A model generated the notes under the pieces. That model did no database searches and was not told the origin of the DNA. It saw nothing but the letters and a program-made list of their open reading frames with translations. Positions 19,187 to 27,509 of a stretch of 64,000 bases of DNA are shown piece after piece. The translations under genes were made by a program, and so were the position numbers. Every line of letters starts with the position of its first letter. Within the stretch, counting starts at the first letter, position 1. The DNA lies in contig CALSQO010000001.1 in assembly GCA_943788495.1 (NCBI GenBank), positions 744,001 to 808,000 on the forward strand. Direction: 5' to 3'. Source of the DNA: UA16 sp905478895 (GTDB lineage Bacteria; Bacteroidota; Bacteroidia; Flavobacteriales_D; Sanyastnellaceae).

Positions 19187-21474
19187 CAGTGCTGCTCGAA
19201 GGCGGTGTTCCATATTGGGTGCGAATGGGATTGGGTGATTCCGACTATGATGGCCTCGTAGGTTTGGAGTCGAATTGGAATTATTTGGATACGGGAGAAG
19301 ACTTGGGGACGGATTGGGTGGATAATGATTACGACGATTCCGCTTGGTCTTCAGGCGATGCAGAGCTGGGGTACGGAGATGGAGATGAATCGACGACTGT
19401 CAGTTATGGGGAAGACTCATTTAATAAGCACACAACGACCTATTTCCGAAAGTCTTTTGAATTTGAAGGAGAGGAAGCGAGTGGGGTGAGCGGGTTGATT
19501 CGCCTGCGCCGGGATGACGGAGCGGTTGTCTATTTGAATGGAGAGGAATTGCTTCGGAGCAACATGCCCGAAGGCCCAATTGACGCGAGCACATTTGCCG
19601 CTTCAGAAATAACCGGAAATGGCGAGAGTTCACTCAACGAATACTCGGTCCAGCTGGACCTGCTAGCAGGTACAAATGTCATTGCCGTAGAAGTGCACCA
19701 AATCAATTTGACCAGTTCAGATATCAGTTTCGATATGGAATTGCTCGTGGAATCCACCACGGGACCCTGTGCATCAGGATTTGACTGGGAATTTGATTTC
19801 GTTGGTTTACCAACGGGTTGCATGGACGAGACGGCTTGCAATTACAACCCGATGGCGGAAGTCGATAGTGGAGATTGTATATACCCCGGCGACCCCAATT
19901 GCACAGGACCAGATTTAATCGTGAGTGCAGAAGCAATCATCAACAGCCTCAGCACGCAAGTGATGGAGGTTAGCGAAACGGATTGTTACATCGAAGAAGG
20001 TTGCTTGAACGGATACGGCGACCGCGAATTGGTGCGGTTTACGACACACATCTTGAACATTGGTGATCTGGATTATTACATCGGAGTTCCCAGCCAAGCT
20101 GAAAACAACCAGTTTGAATGGGGCGATTGCCACAACCACTGGCATCACCAAGGCTACGCCAAGTATGACCTCTTCACCATGGACGGTCAAGTCATCCCCA
20201 TCGGATTTAAAAATGGTTTTTGTGTGATGGACCTTGAATGCAGCGGGGGAGGCACCGCGCAATACGGCTGCGGCAATATGGGGATTTCGGCGGGCTGCGG
20301 AGACATATATGGATCTGGGCTCAGTTGTCAATGGATTGATGTCACAGACGTGGCGGACGGGACCTACTACTTGCTTGTTCGTGCGAATTATGATTTCATT
20401 CCAGATGCACTCGGTCACGCCGAGAATTCATACGAGAACAATCACGCAGCAGTCTGTATCAATTTGGATCGTACGTCTGGAGAGCTTCTTGTGGAGACCG
20501 TTGAAGGCTGCGAGCCGTTTGATGATTGCACCGGAACGCTCTTTGGAACCGCAGAAGTGGATTGCAACGGCGATTGCAACGGAACCGCATTGATGGGCGA
20601 TTTGGATTACAATGGCGAACAGGAAATCGCGGATGCAGTGGCCTATGTTGAGCAGATACTTGGGAATGACATCGAGGCGTTGCCTTGCACGGACATTGAC
20701 CAGGATGCTGATATCACCGTTTCAGATGCCGCTTACATGGCGTTGTGCCAAAATTTCAACGTGGCACACGAACATCCCGATAGCTCGGGGTTTCATGACA
20801 AATGCAACTTCCCCGTGAACCATATCGTCAATCCATTTGACTCGGTTTCTTTTACCATTGGTGCAGTGAATTGGGGGCAGCAATATTTGGATATCCATGT
20901 GCTCAATCCGGACAACCGCATCGTAGGTTATCAATTCACGATGAGCGGAATTGAAATCTCCTCAGCAATCAATTTGATCAATCCGCTGGAATACGATATT
21001 GAACCCGCTTTTGCGCCGGGTGGAAACGAATTGATTGGACTTTCCTACAGCAACCAGAGCATGCTCAAGCATTATGAATTTACACCATTGGTTCGGTTGT
21101 ATTGGTCGTCCATTGAGGAGGAAGTATGCCTCGAAACCATCGTTGATGTTGTGAATGATGACTACCACAATACCTTGACGTTCATCCAAGATGGTTGCGT
21201 CGTTTCAAGTGGTGTGTCAACTTCTTTGGATGCCAATGCTCCGTTATTGTTTCCCAATCCGATGACGGAATCAGCCACATTGCGCTATGCCAACCCCACC
21301 CGTGAGCAGATGACCCTGATCATCGCCGATGCCTCAGGAAGAATTGTTTACGAAGAGCGCATCGTGGGCACAAGCCATGTCATAGAGCGAGGCGCCCTCA
21401 AAACCGGTGCTTATATCTACACACTGAAAGGTGCGTCTGTTGGGAACTTTACGGGGCGTTTGAATGTTGAATGA
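19039..21474 (+). CDS. Lysyl oxidase-domain protein with T9SS type A signal (main part)
   Basis: The frame is open from base 19000; 19039 is its first ATG. Domains in order: end of a secreted beta-sandwich (CDTRLWIYDYC); a galactose-binding-like module (WNYLDTGEDLGTDW ... AVEVHQIN); one GCMDETACNY repeat; a lysyl oxidase domain; a dockerin-like pair (GDLDYNGEQEIADAV, DIDQDADITVSDA); and a type A T9SS domain (LFPNPMTESATL, GAYIYTLKG). The oxidase keeps the copper motif WGDCHNHWHH (20119-20148). By alignment to human LOX it also keeps both precursors of the lysyl-tyrosylquinone cofactor: Lys at 20209-20211 (Lys320) and Tyr at 20308-20310 (Tyr355), followed by CQWIDVTDV. Predicted extracellular amine oxidase acting on lysines of surface proteins. 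Confidence 0.85.
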   Translation: MYLFSTCDVQCDTRLWIYDYCNMGNFDDTNEGSIYYDDEQGGCGDQANLTVLLEGGVPYWVRMGLGDSDYDGLVGLESNWNYLDTGEDLGTDWVDNDYDDSAWSSGDAELGYGDGDESTTVSYGEDSFNKHTTTYFRKSFEFEGEEASGVSGLIRLRRDDGAVVYLNGEELLRSNMPEGPIDASTFAASEITGNGESSLNEYSVQLDLLAGTNVIAVEVHQINLTSSDISFDMELLVESTTGPCASGFDWEFDFVGLPTGCMDETACNYNPMAEVDSGDCIYPGDPNCTGPDLIVSAEAIINSLSTQVMEVSETDCYIEEGCLNGYGDRELVRFTTHILNIGDLDYYIGVPSQAENNQFEWGDCHNHWHHQGYAKYDLFTMDGQVIPIGFKNGFCVMDLECSGGGTAQYGCGNMGISAGCGDIYGSGLSCQWIDVTDVADGTYYLLVRANYDFIPDALGHAENSYENNHAAVCINLDRTSGELLVETVEGCEPFDDCTGTLFGTAEVDCNGDCNGTALMGDLDYNGEQEIADAVAYVEQILGNDIEALPCTDIDQDADITVSDAAYMALCQNFNVAHEHPDSSGFHDKCNFPVNHIVNPFDSVSFTIGAVNWGQQYLDIHVLNPDNRIVGYQFTMSGIEISSAINLINPLEYDIEPAFAPGGNELIGLSYSNQSMLKHYEFTPLVRLYWSSIEEEVCLETIVDVVNDDYHNTLTFIQDGCVVSSGVSTSLDANAPLLFPNPMTESATLRYANPTREQMTLIIADASGRIVYEERIVGTSHVIERGALKTGAYIYTLKGASVGNFTGRLNVE

Positions 21475-21487
21475 GTTTACGCAAGAA

Positions 21488-24400
21488 ATGAAATCATTTT
21501 TCCTGTCTTTGATCGGTCTTTTTTCCTTCACTTTGCTCTCAGGCCAAGTGATCATTAGTGAATTCTCAGCTGCCAATTATTCGCTCGGTGTTGCGGGGGA
21601 TAATGAGGATTTTGTTGAGTTCTTCAACTTGGGGCCAACCGAAGTTGATCTCGGGGGTTATTTCCTCTCGGATAACCCGGACAACCCCGATATGTTTGAG
21701 ATTCCCAATGGAACGACCATTGCCTCAGGAGGCTACCTGATCATCATGTGCTCCAATGAAGGCGAAGTCCCTGAGTTGTTGTACACAGGAGGCTATTTGA
21801 ATACCAATTTCAAAGTGACTCAAACCATTGGGGAGTCGATTGTCTTCTCAGATGCTGACGGCAATATTTTGGAATCCTATACATTCGGAGTGGATTGGAC
21901 TCCCAACCAAGCCGATCACAGTTGGGTCCGCAATGTAGACGGCACGAGCACATGGAAGCTTTGCACCAACCCAACACCCGGGGGGGATGTCGATGTGGTC
22001 AATCCCGGCATGTATGATGATTACGCGCCGACACCACAATTCCAGGAAGAGTCAGGCTTCTATGCTGAGGGACTGGACGTCACCATAACCGCTCCTGCAG
22101 GCTACGACATTCGCTACACCACCAATGGTTATGCGCCCGATGAAAATGATCCGCTCTACACGGGACCTATCGCAGTGGACGAAACGACCGTGGTTCGCGC
22201 ACGTGCTTTTGATGCTTCCGGTACCTTGGCCGATTCACACGTCAATACCAATACCTACTTCGCCGGTGATGATAGCCATTCGATTGTCATCGTTTCCGCT
22301 TCAGGCGACGGAATTGAAGATGGCGCATGGCCAGGCGGATGGGGAGGTGGAAATCCCGATGAGCCTTGTCACTTGGAGTTTTTTCATGCTGACGGCACTT
22401 ACTGGTGCGAAGCGAGCGGTGATTCGAACGAACACGGTAACGATTCGAATGCATACCCGCAGAAAGGGTTCGATTACATCACAAGGGATCAAATGGGCCA
22501 TAGCCACGCCATTCCAGGGCAATTGTTTCATGTCAAAGACCGAGAGGAGTATCAGCGCCTCATCTTTAAGGCTGCGGCAAATGACAACTATCCTTATTCA
22601 GGAGGAGGCCACATACGGGATGCTTACGTGCAAACCCTGAGTCATTTGGCTGACTTGAAGGTCGATGAGCGAACCAATGAAAGCTGCATCCTCTACCTGA
22701 ATGGCGAATACTGGGGTGTTTACGAGTACCGTGAAAAAGTTGACGACCTGGACTTCACCACAGAATACTATGACCAACCGCGTCATTTTGTGGACTTCAT
22801 GAAAACTTGGGGGGGGACATGGGTCGAGTATGGAAGCAATGATGATTGGGCACCTCTCGTGAACTTCATCACATCTGAAGACATGACGGTGGATGCCAAT
22901 TATGAATACGTGCAAAGCGTATTCAACACCATGAGTATGATTGACTATGTCTTGCTCAATTCGTTTGTGGTTTGTGCGGACTGGCTCAACTGGAACACAG
23001 CTTGGTGGCGGGGCCGCCATCCCGACGGATCAGGAAAAAAGTGGAGATACGCCCTCTGGGACATGGACAATACCTTTGGACACGGCGCGAATTATACGGG
23101 CATTCCTTCGCAAGGTCCAGATGCGGATCCATGCAATCCTGAATCCCTTAACAACCCAGGCGGTCAGGGCCACATTCCCATGTTCAATGCATTGCTCGAA
23201 AACGAAGAGTTTTGGGCAACTTACATCAACCGCTGGGCAGACTTGAGCAACACCCACTTCAGCTGCGACAACATGCACGCCGTTCTCGACAGTATGATCG
23301 CAGTCATCGATCCTGAAATGCCTCGCCAAATTGAACGCTGGGAAGGAAACTATGCCGCCTGGCAGGAAAACGTTCAAGAAATCCATGATTTCATCGATGA
23401 GCGTTGCGCGGAAACATTGATTGGCGGTATTGAGGACTGTTACGATGTGGAGTCGGTCACGCTGACCATCATCATAGACGGTTTGGGCCAAATTGAGGTC
23501 AATTCTGTCGACATTGGCCCGTACGACATGCCGCTGGATGCGACGTATTTCGCGGGTGTTCCGATGGCACTTGAAGCCCAGGAAGAATATGGGGAATTGT
23601 TTTTGTTCTGGGATGTGTTGGACGGGGATGTTTCCATCGTGAATCCAACCAACCCAAATTTGAACTTTACCTTGAATGGAGACGCAACGATTGTCGCCTA
23701 CTTTGCCGCCAATGCCGATCCGCAAGAGGTTGTTTTTGATGTCAATCCACCCGGAGCAGGGGACATTGTCCTGGACGGTGCGTTGTTGAATGGTTATCCA
23801 TCCACCCAGACTCTTGACTATGGCGCCCATTCGGTCGAGGCAATCGGCTTGGATGAATGGCACGTGTTCACGGGTTGGACGACGACCGGCACAGCGGTAA
23901 CTCCTTCAGCGGTGGCCGTAGAAGGAGGAATATCCATTACGCAAGCAGCCACCGTGATAGCTAATTTCGAGGTCATTGAGCACGTGGACTTAAACGTGCG
24001 CGTGGAACCTGCGCAAAGAGGATCTGTGCGGCTGGAAGGGGGTGAAGTCATCGTTACGAATGAGTGGGTTGGAGGCTTGGAATTGGACGGCATATTGAAT
24101 GCAGAAGCGGCGCCAGTGGAGTATTGGGAATTCGATCATTGGGAAGTAACCAATTCCAATCCCAATCCAGGTCCCAAAGCACCCAGCATTACGCTTCAAG
24201 TCGAAGACTATGAAGAAATCGTAGCCTATTTTAGACCAGTAGATTTTGCCATTTATGTGCCGACGGGATTCAGCCCGAACAATGATGGGCTGAATGATGC
24301 CTTTTTGCCGGTTGGAAACGCCTTTAAGACGGAGTCCTACCACTTGGTCGTGATGAATCGCTGGGGCGAAGTGGTTTTTGAATCCTTTGATCCTGAAGAG

Positions 24401-24532
24401 CCTTGGGTTGGTGAGCACCAATCGGGGGGGCACTTCGTGCGAGACGGCATGTACATGTTCATGCTGGACGTTCACTCCGTTCACGAATTGGCACCGCGCC
24501 GCATCAACGGTAGCGTTTCCGTAGTGCGCTAA
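21488..24532 (+). CDS. Lamin-tail / CotH-kinase-like T9SS type B protein
   Basis: Start at ATG 21488 (MKSFFLSLIGLFSFTLLSGQ, signal peptide); about 1,014 residues. An N-terminal lamin-tail domain (VIISEFSAANYS, DFVEFFNLG) is followed by a chitobiase-like beta domain (GYDIRYTTNGYAPDENDPLY) and a CotH domain with LIFKAAANDNY, LYLNGEYWGVYEYREKVD and WDMDNTFG. CotH proteins are atypical secreted protein kinases; the DxD in WDMDN matches the metal-binding site. Bacterial Ig/big-repeat-like modules follow. The C-terminus is the gliding-motility type B sorting domain (FSPNNDGLNDAF, VMNRWGEVVF). It starts 13 bases after the lysyl oxidase gene. Kinase activity is inferred from family only. Confidence 0.85.
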   Translation: MKSFFLSLIGLFSFTLLSGQVIISEFSAANYSLGVAGDNEDFVEFFNLGPTEVDLGGYFLSDNPDNPDMFEIPNGTTIASGGYLIIMCSNEGEVPELLYTGGYLNTNFKVTQTIGESIVFSDADGNILESYTFGVDWTPNQADHSWVRNVDGTSTWKLCTNPTPGGDVDVVNPGMYDDYAPTPQFQEESGFYAEGLDVTITAPAGYDIRYTTNGYAPDENDPLYTGPIAVDETTVVRARAFDASGTLADSHVNTNTYFAGDDSHSIVIVSASGDGIEDGAWPGGWGGGNPDEPCHLEFFHADGTYWCEASGDSNEHGNDSNAYPQKGFDYITRDQMGHSHAIPGQLFHVKDREEYQRLIFKAAANDNYPYSGGGHIRDAYVQTLSHLADLKVDERTNESCILYLNGEYWGVYEYREKVDDLDFTTEYYDQPRHFVDFMKTWGGTWVEYGSNDDWAPLVNFITSEDMTVDANYEYVQSVFNTMSMIDYVLLNSFVVCADWLNWNTAWWRGRHPDGSGKKWRYALWDMDNTFGHGANYTGIPSQGPDADPCNPESLNNPGGQGHIPMFNALLENEEFWATYINRWADLSNTHFSCDNMHAVLDSMIAVIDPEMPRQIERWEGNYAAWQENVQEIHDFIDERCAETLIGGIEDCYDVESVTLTIIIDGLGQIEVNSVDIGPYDMPLDATYFAGVPMALEAQEEYGELFLFWDVLDGDVSIVNPTNPNLNFTLNGDATIVAYFAANADPQEVVFDVNPPGAGDIVLDGALLNGYPSTQTLDYGAHSVEAIGLDEWHVFTGWTTTGTAVTPSAVAVEGGISITQAATVIANFEVIEHVDLNVRVEPAQRGSVRLEGGEVIVTNEWVGGLELDGILNAEAAPVEYWEFDHWEVTNSNPNPGPKAPSITLQVEDYEEIVAYFRPVDFAIYVPTGFSPNNDGLNDAFLPVGNAFKTESYHLVVMNRWGEVVFESFDPEEPWVGEHQSGGHFVRDGMYMFMLDVHSVHELAPRRINGSVSVVR

Positions 24533-24536
24533 GCGT

Positions 24537-25247
24537 ATGAAGGTCTCGTTGTGGTCCGGTCCACGCAACTGCAGTACGGCATTGATGTACAGCTTTGCGC
24601 AGCGATCTGACTTCAAGGTGATTGATGAGCCTTTGTTTGCGCATTTCTTGAAGTTGACAGGATCGCAACGTCCTTCGCGCGACGAGGCGCTCAGGACCAT
24701 GCACACGGACTTTCAAAGCATTCAACAAGCTTGGAACAGCAATGGGTCGCACGTTTTCCTGAAACACATGGCCAATCATTTGGAAGGAATGAATGATGCG
24801 AGCTTCGAATCGCATCATCACCTCTTTCTCATTCGCGATCCGCAGAAGGTCATACGTTCCTTTCGGGCACATATTGACCAGCCTTCTTCGATGGATCTAT
24901 GTTATTCGCATCAATGGGACTGGCTTCAAAAGTGCATTGACAAGGAATGGCCTTTTTTCGTCATTGATTCGGATCAACTTGTGGCCCAGCCCGAAGCCTG
25001 CCTGCGGAAAATCTGCGCATTTTTGAATGTGCCTTTTGAGGATCAAATGTTAACCTGGAAGCCCGGGCCTCGATCCGAGGATGGAGTTTGGGCAAAGTAT
25101 TGGTACCAGCGCGTGCATGCCTCTAGGGGGTGGGAAGCTCCTATTTCGCGCAATGCCGAAGCGGGTGACGTTTCGCTTGATTTTCCGGAATTACTCGCAG
25201 AAATTCAGCCGCTTTTTCGGAAATTGCAGGAACACATTACGATCTAA
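24537..25247 (+). CDS. Sulfotransferase-like protein
   Basis: A 236-residue cytoplasmic protein. The N-terminal SLWSGPRNCSTALMYSFAQR corresponds to the PAPS 5'-phosphosulfate loop of sulfotransferases, and LIRDPQKVIRSF to the 3'-phosphate-binding strand and helix. Similar domains occur as stand-alone 'sulfotransferase family' proteins in Bacteroidota and, in plants, fused to the N-terminus of branched-chain aminotransferase-like proteins. Here the next gene is exactly such an aminotransferase. The gene follows the CotH gene by 4 bases and precedes the aminotransferase by 13. Substrate unknown; sulfation of a small molecule is as likely as any protein target. Confidence 0.75.
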   Translation: MKVSLWSGPRNCSTALMYSFAQRSDFKVIDEPLFAHFLKLTGSQRPSRDEALRTMHTDFQSIQQAWNSNGSHVFLKHMANHLEGMNDASFESHHHLFLIRDPQKVIRSFRAHIDQPSSMDLCYSHQWDWLQKCIDKEWPFFVIDSDQLVAQPEACLRKICAFLNVPFEDQMLTWKPGPRSEDGVWAKYWYQRVHASRGWEAPISRNAEAGDVSLDFPELLAEIQPLFRKLQEHITI

Positions 25248-25260
25248 TTCCACAACGCTT

Positions 25261-26172
25261 ATGGCCAAATACAACCAACCCGACCCGCGCAATGAAGAGA
25301 CGATGGTATGGGTCAATGGCTTAGTACCGCGCCATTCTGCCGCTGTCAGTGTTTTGGACAGTGTCGTCCAAGGCGGAGATGCCGTTTGGGAAGGACTTCG
25401 AATTCGGCAAGGCCGGGCGCTGCAATTGCACGAACATGTCGCCCGCCTTCGAGCATCAGCGCATGCCCTGGCATTTGCGGAAATTCCGGAAACTGAGGCG
25501 ATCTATTCGGCCATTTTCCAAACGCTTGAGGCAAATGGCATGACCGATGGAGTGCATGCGCGGATCACCCTTTCCAGAGGAAAGAAGAGCACCAGTGGCA
25601 TGGACCCACGGCTCAATGTTTTCGGCCCAACTTTGATTGTACTGGCGGAATACAAGGGTTTTGTGTACGGCGATGAGGGCATTGTATTGGTCTCGTCATC
25701 GGTGCGACGCAATTCACCTGCTACGCTCGATTCAAAGATTCATCACAACAACTTGCTCAATAATATTCTCGCAAAGATTGAGGCAAACGTTGCGCAGGCG
25801 GATGATGCGATTATGCTTGATTTGGAAGGATTCGTTGCCGAAACGAACGCGACGAATGTATTTGCCATGAAGGCCGGTGTGGTCATGACTCCGAGCGCAG
25901 TGGCATGCTTACCGGGGTTGACACGGAATTTGGTTGTAGAGCTAGCGAAAAAAGCAGGATATGAGGTTCGAGAAGACCGGATTTCCCTGTCGGAATTTTA
26001 TACAGCGGATGAGGTGTTTACTACCGGGACCATGGGGGGACTGGCACATGTGAAAACCATCGATGGACGCTTGATTGGGAATGGCGAAAAAGGTCCCATT
26101 ACAAAGGCGCTGCAATCGATTTATGACGAGGCGATTTGGAACGACGCCATTGAACTAACCAAACCAAGGTAA
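25261..26172 (+). CDS. Class IV PLP aminotransferase, branched-chain type
   Basis: Begins at ATG 25261 (MAKYNQPDPRNEE); the longer frame upstream overlaps the preceding gene and is rejected. 303 residues. Fold-type IV signatures are visible: VWVNGLVPRHSAAVSVLDSVVQGGDAVWEGLR at the N-terminus, SKIHHNNLLNNILAK with the PLP lysine, EGFVAETNATNVF for cofactor phosphate binding, and TTGTMGGLAHV near the end. It may be a branched-chain or D-amino-acid transaminase; the family cannot be split reliably by eye. Its neighbourhood with a sulfotransferase-like gene mirrors a plant fusion protein. Confidence 0.85.
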   Translation: MAKYNQPDPRNEETMVWVNGLVPRHSAAVSVLDSVVQGGDAVWEGLRIRQGRALQLHEHVARLRASAHALAFAEIPETEAIYSAIFQTLEANGMTDGVHARITLSRGKKSTSGMDPRLNVFGPTLIVLAEYKGFVYGDEGIVLVSSSVRRNSPATLDSKIHHNNLLNNILAKIEANVAQADDAIMLDLEGFVAETNATNVFAMKAGVVMTPSAVACLPGLTRNLVVELAKKAGYEVREDRISLSEFYTADEVFTTGTMGGLAHVKTIDGRLIGNGEKGPITKALQSIYDEAIWNDAIELTKPR

Positions 26173-26173
26173 G

Positions 26174-26626
26174 ATGCAGGTATTGAAGTGGATCAGTTGT
26201 TACATAGTTGCCATTGTCATCGGGAGTGTGTGTATGATGATGACGCATCACTTCTTTGGCTTTGTATTTCCTGAAGCGGCGATGTCCAAAATGCCCCAAG
26301 ATGACCCAGAGGCACTTCAAGCATTTATGGATTCGATTGGAATTGGTCCTAAATTGTCTGTTGTGTTTTCACATTGGATGGGCACCGCCGCAGGAGCCTT
26401 TTGGGCGATGCGCTTTGCGCCAGTCTCAATCGAATGGCTTCAGAATGCTTCTGTTTTCAAATCAACTTTCCCGGGCTGGGCAATGGGAATTTGGTTTACC
26501 GTGGGTGGGATCGCCAATGCCATGATGATTCCTATGCCTTCATGGATGCTGATCCTCGACCTCGTCGGGTATGTTCCTGTCGCTTTCTTGGTTTCCCGAG
26601 TGGTTGTAATGCGCAGGATAGGCTAA
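26174..26626 (+). CDS. Small four-helix membrane protein of unknown function
   Basis: 150 residues with about four hydrophobic segments: an N-terminal helix (ISCYIVAIVIGSVCMMM), a short amphipathic stretch containing PQDDPEALQAFMDS, and three more helices. The start lies one base after the aminotransferase stop, so it closes the five-gene run that begins with the lysyl oxidase gene. I do not recognise the family. Confidence 0.7.
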   Translation: MQVLKWISCYIVAIVIGSVCMMMTHHFFGFVFPEAAMSKMPQDDPEALQAFMDSIGIGPKLSVVFSHWMGTAAGAFWAMRFAPVSIEWLQNASVFKSTFPGWAMGIWFTVGGIANAMMIPMPSWMLILDLVGYVPVAFLVSRVVVMRRIG

Positions 26627-26627
26627 T

Positions 26628-27509
26628 TTACTTCGCGGCATCGGTCATTTCCCGATGAGCGGCTCTTCGTTTCAAGAGGGTATTGGCTGTGACGGAAGCG
26701 ATTACAAGTGCCATTCCAGCGAGGGCAAAAGCGCTGAGTCGTTCATCGAAAAGGAGCAAGCCAAAGAAGAAGGCGAGAATGGCACCGACGTATTTGAAGG
26801 GCATGATGACACTGGCTTCTCCCCGGTGCAAAGCAAAGGTCATTGCCACTTGAGCGACTACGCTCAGAAGACCAACTGCCAGTGCTAAAAGCCATTCTAC
26901 GCCGACGGGAGCGACCCAAGTGAAAGCTGTCCATGAGCCCGTCACTGGAACGGCGATAAGGTGAAACCAAATGACAACTCCCACGGGATGGTCCGTCTCG
27001 CGGCACTTCATGGTGGCGAGGTAGGCAACAGCGGCGGCCATTGCACTGATGACGCCAAGGCTGAAATACAACCAATTGATGCGTTCGTCGAAGCCTTTCA
27101 CCATCAGAACTCCGATGAAGGCGGTCGCGAAAAAAGCCCACTGCACAGGGCGCATCGAACGTTGCCCGTCGAAGTAGCGGGCAAGAAGTACCGTGAAAAT
27201 GGGGCTGAGGTATTGGATGACAGTGGCACTCGCAATGGGAATATAACGGAGGGTGTGAAAAAAGGTGGCGAGTCCAATTGTGCCGAAGATACCTCGAACG
27301 ACGAGCCATTTCCGATTGACTCCCAACAAACTGTAACCGTAATATTTGAGCCAAACTCCGGTGAGGAGCAACGATACGATGGATCGAAGAAAGACCAATT
27401 CTTGGGTAGGAAGGTGGGCGAGGGCTTTTACACAGAGATTTGCAGCTGTATAGAGCACAGTTGCTAAGAGCATCCAGGCTACACCTGAGGTTCCTTTGGA
27501 AGTTTCCAT
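26628..27509 (-). CDS. EamA/DMT-family transporter (RhaT-like)
   Basis: 293 residues from ATG 27509, with ten predicted hydrophobic helices arranged as two EamA repeats of about five each. Typical elements are the SIVSLLLTGVWLK and ATVIQYLSPIFTVLLARY regions of repeat one and VIMPFKYVGAILAFFFGLLLFDE of repeat two. Family members export or exchange metabolites such as amino acids or nucleobase derivatives; the substrate is not predictable. The ATG overlaps the icmF stop by one base (TGATG), so both belong to one transcript. Confidence 0.85.
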   Translation of the reverse strand: METSKGTSGVAWMLLATVLYTAANLCVKALAHLPTQELVFLRSIVSLLLTGVWLKYYGYSLLGVNRKWLVVRGIFGTIGLATFFHTLRYIPIASATVIQYLSPIFTVLLARYFDGQRSMRPVQWAFFATAFIGVLMVKGFDERINWLYFSLGVISAMAAAVAYLATMKCRETDHPVGVVIWFHLIAVPVTGSWTAFTWVAPVGVEWLLALAVGLLSVVAQVAMTFALHRGEASVIMPFKYVGAILAFFFGLLLFDERLSAFALAGMALVIASVTANTLLKRRAAHREMTDAAK

